IMG/VR virus record: IMGVR_UViG_3300043410_000927
Coordinates: 1 to 21,014 of that record
Length of the DNA stretch: 21,014 nt
Direction: 5' to 3' (one strand)
DNA from: a virus
This document shows positions 20,360 to 21,014 of this stretch, piece after piece (the first letter of the stretch is position 1; each line of letters starts with the position of its first letter). Made by a program: the position numbers and the translations under genes. The notes beneath the pieces are model-generated. The model did no database searches, was not told the DNA's origin, and saw only the letters and a list, made by a program, of their open reading frames with translations.

Positions 20360-20381
20360 CCTATGCTAAAATTAACATAGG
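20360..20381 (+). promoter_or_regulatory. Hairpin hiding the queD ribosome site, overlapping an extended -10 box
   Basis: CCTATG (20360-20365) pairs perfectly with CATAGG (20376-20381) around a 10-base loop. The 3' arm contains the first bases of the Shine-Dalgarno AGGAG (20379-20383), seven bases before the queD ATG, so folding would reduce initiation. The same region carries TG-C-TAAAAT (20364-20372), an extended -10 box at the usual 18-base distance from the ATG. Transcripts from that promoter would lack the 5' arm and escape the hairpin, while read-through transcripts would carry it. Confidence 0.4.
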
Positions 20382-20390
20382 AGAATAAGC

Positions 20391-20930
20391 ATGTCTATAG
20401 AAGATACAATCAAGAAATATAAGTTAGAAACTCGCCCAGCTATTAGCTACAAATACACAAGTACAAAAGAATATCACAATGCGTTTCCAGTTGCATACCG
20501 TCAGTGGCGTGCAGACTCGCATTGTAATCTAATCCACGGTTATGCATTTAGCATGAAGTTTTATTTTGGAACTGATGACCTAGACGTGCGTAACTGGGCT
20601 GCTGATTACGGTGGACTCAAAGAACTAAAGAAGTTATTAGAGGATATGTTCGACCACACTTTGATTGTAGCCGAAGATGATCCCGAAATGGAAACATTCA
20701 AACTGCTACAAGAAAAGAACATGGCAAAAATTGTTGTGTTACCAAAACTAGGCTGCGAAGGCCTAAGCGATATGCTTTACAAGTATATCAACGGAGTTTA
20801 CATTCCCGACATGTGGGGTGAAGGTGAAGCAAAAAGACTTTGGTGTTATCGTGTAGAAGTTCGTGAAACACAAAGCAACATGGCATTCCGTGAAGGACAC
20901 AGAGAATGGAACGAGGACCTGCTATCCTAA
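20391..20930 (+). CDS. queD: QueD: 6-carboxy-5,6,7,8-tetrahydropterin synthase (PTPS family)
   Basis: QueD converts dihydroneopterin triphosphate to 6-carboxy-tetrahydropterin, the second step to 7-deazaguanines. Visible motifs: SHCNLIHGY (43-51) with the catalytic C45, followed by the strand FSMKFYF; DYGGLKELKKLLEDMFDHT (72-90), matching 'DF..LK....LDH' with D88-H89; CEGLSDMLYKYI (122-133) in place of 'PT.EnlA..i'; and VEVRET (155-160), the family's final strand with its Glu. Two of the three zinc histidines of E. coli QueD seem replaced: AYR (35-37) stands where 'AHR' is expected, and HGY replaces HGH. I recall the same RQWRA.SHC..lHGYA form in other T4-like phages. The 179-residue protein is longer than E. 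coli QueD (about 120), with insertions around 90-120. It has a good AGGAG site. Confidence 0.8.
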   Translation: MSIEDTIKKYKLETRPAISYKYTSTKEYHNAFPVAYRQWRADSHCNLIHGYAFSMKFYFGTDDLDVRNWAADYGGLKELKKLLEDMFDHTLIVAEDDPEMETFKLLQEKNMAKIVVLPKLGCEGLSDMLYKYINGVYIPDMWGEGEAKRLWCYRVEVRETQSNMAFREGHREWNEDLLS

Positions 20931-21014
20931 TCGATAAGTTTCCTGAACCTGCAGACAAAGAAATGACTCTGCAGGATTGGCTAAACCGAGAAGCCCAGCT
21001 GAGTTACGTTGGTG
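20906..21014 (+). CDS. Start of an unidentified gene, cut by the window end
   Basis: An ATG at 20906, preceded by AAGGA about ten bases upstream, opens a frame that overlaps the end of queD by 25 bases and stays open to the last base (36 residues visible). The fragment reads MERGPAILIDKFPEPADKE and then MTLQDWLNREAQL. It has no recognisable motif. An alternative start is the ATG at 20963. It does not look like the beginning of QueE, which normally has a conserved 'SiQGEG' stretch early on, but too little is visible to exclude relatives. Confidence 0.5.
   Translation, partial: MERGPAILIDKFPEPADKEMTLQDWLNREAQLSYVG

Noticed and set aside
20360-20390. A classical preQ1-I riboswitch before queD
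   Set aside because: The hairpin is present, but the C-rich loop and A-rich pseudoknot tail of the class I consensus could not be matched.

Overview
The window looks like part of the genome of a lytic, T4-like (myovirus-type) tailed phage, probably from an aquatic environment. Every convincing gene lies on the + strand. The genes are packed with ATGA, TAATG or GTGA junctions and short overlaps, and the sequence is AT-rich. It encodes a complete T4-type family B DNA polymerase (gp43), a gp45-type sliding clamp and a small protein resembling T4 DsbA, mixed with many small conserved-unknown phage proteins. A signal-peptide-bearing hydrolase suggests a Gram-negative host. No tRNA, integrase, transposon, CRISPR array or virion structural gene could be recognised with confidence.

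Layout. (1) 1-1511: end of an uncharacterised lysine-rich protein, then a Dps-type ferritin. (2) 1512-1635: three consecutive small hairpins, then a near-consensus sigma70 promoter placed so that the next gene would be read from a leaderless mRNA. (3) 1636-4563: an orphan protein, a PP-loop (asparagine-synthase-like) enzyme, a promoter, a DsbA-like protein, a small membrane protein and a degenerate sulfotransferase-like protein. (4) 4564-9170: a leader with mutually exclusive hairpins, a 50-residue Cys-rich protein, DNA polymerase, a methyltransferase, a second strong promoter and the sliding clamp. (5) 9170-14343: a sulfotransferase-like protein, a DpdA-type transglycosylase, a DUF465-like coiled coil, a conserved unknown, a protein with a 6-pyruvoyl-tetrahydropterin-synthase-like (PTPS/QueD) pattern, two small unknowns and a GT-B glycosyltransferase. 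(6) 14351-15838: small unknown proteins. (7) 15831-18118: GalE-type epimerase, an unusually short DegT-type aminotransferase and GTP cyclohydrolase I (FolE). (8) 18119-21014: an exported alpha/beta hydrolase, an unknown, a phosphoribosyltransferase, a possible GIY-YIG-type protein, a structured leader, QueD and the start of another gene.

Main interpretation: FolE (GTP to dihydroneopterin triphosphate), QueD (to 6-carboxy-tetrahydropterin) and DpdA (base exchange into DNA) are parts of the known phage pathway that replaces guanine in DNA by 7-deazaguanine derivatives, which protects against host restriction. QueE (radical SAM) and a recognisable QueC are not in the window, so either they lie outside it, the host supplies the steps, or the final base is not preQ0. 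The second PTPS-like protein, the PP-loop amidoligase-like enzyme, the methyltransferase and the glycosyltransferase/GalE/DegT set are candidates for making or decorating a less usual modified base. That last link is inference.
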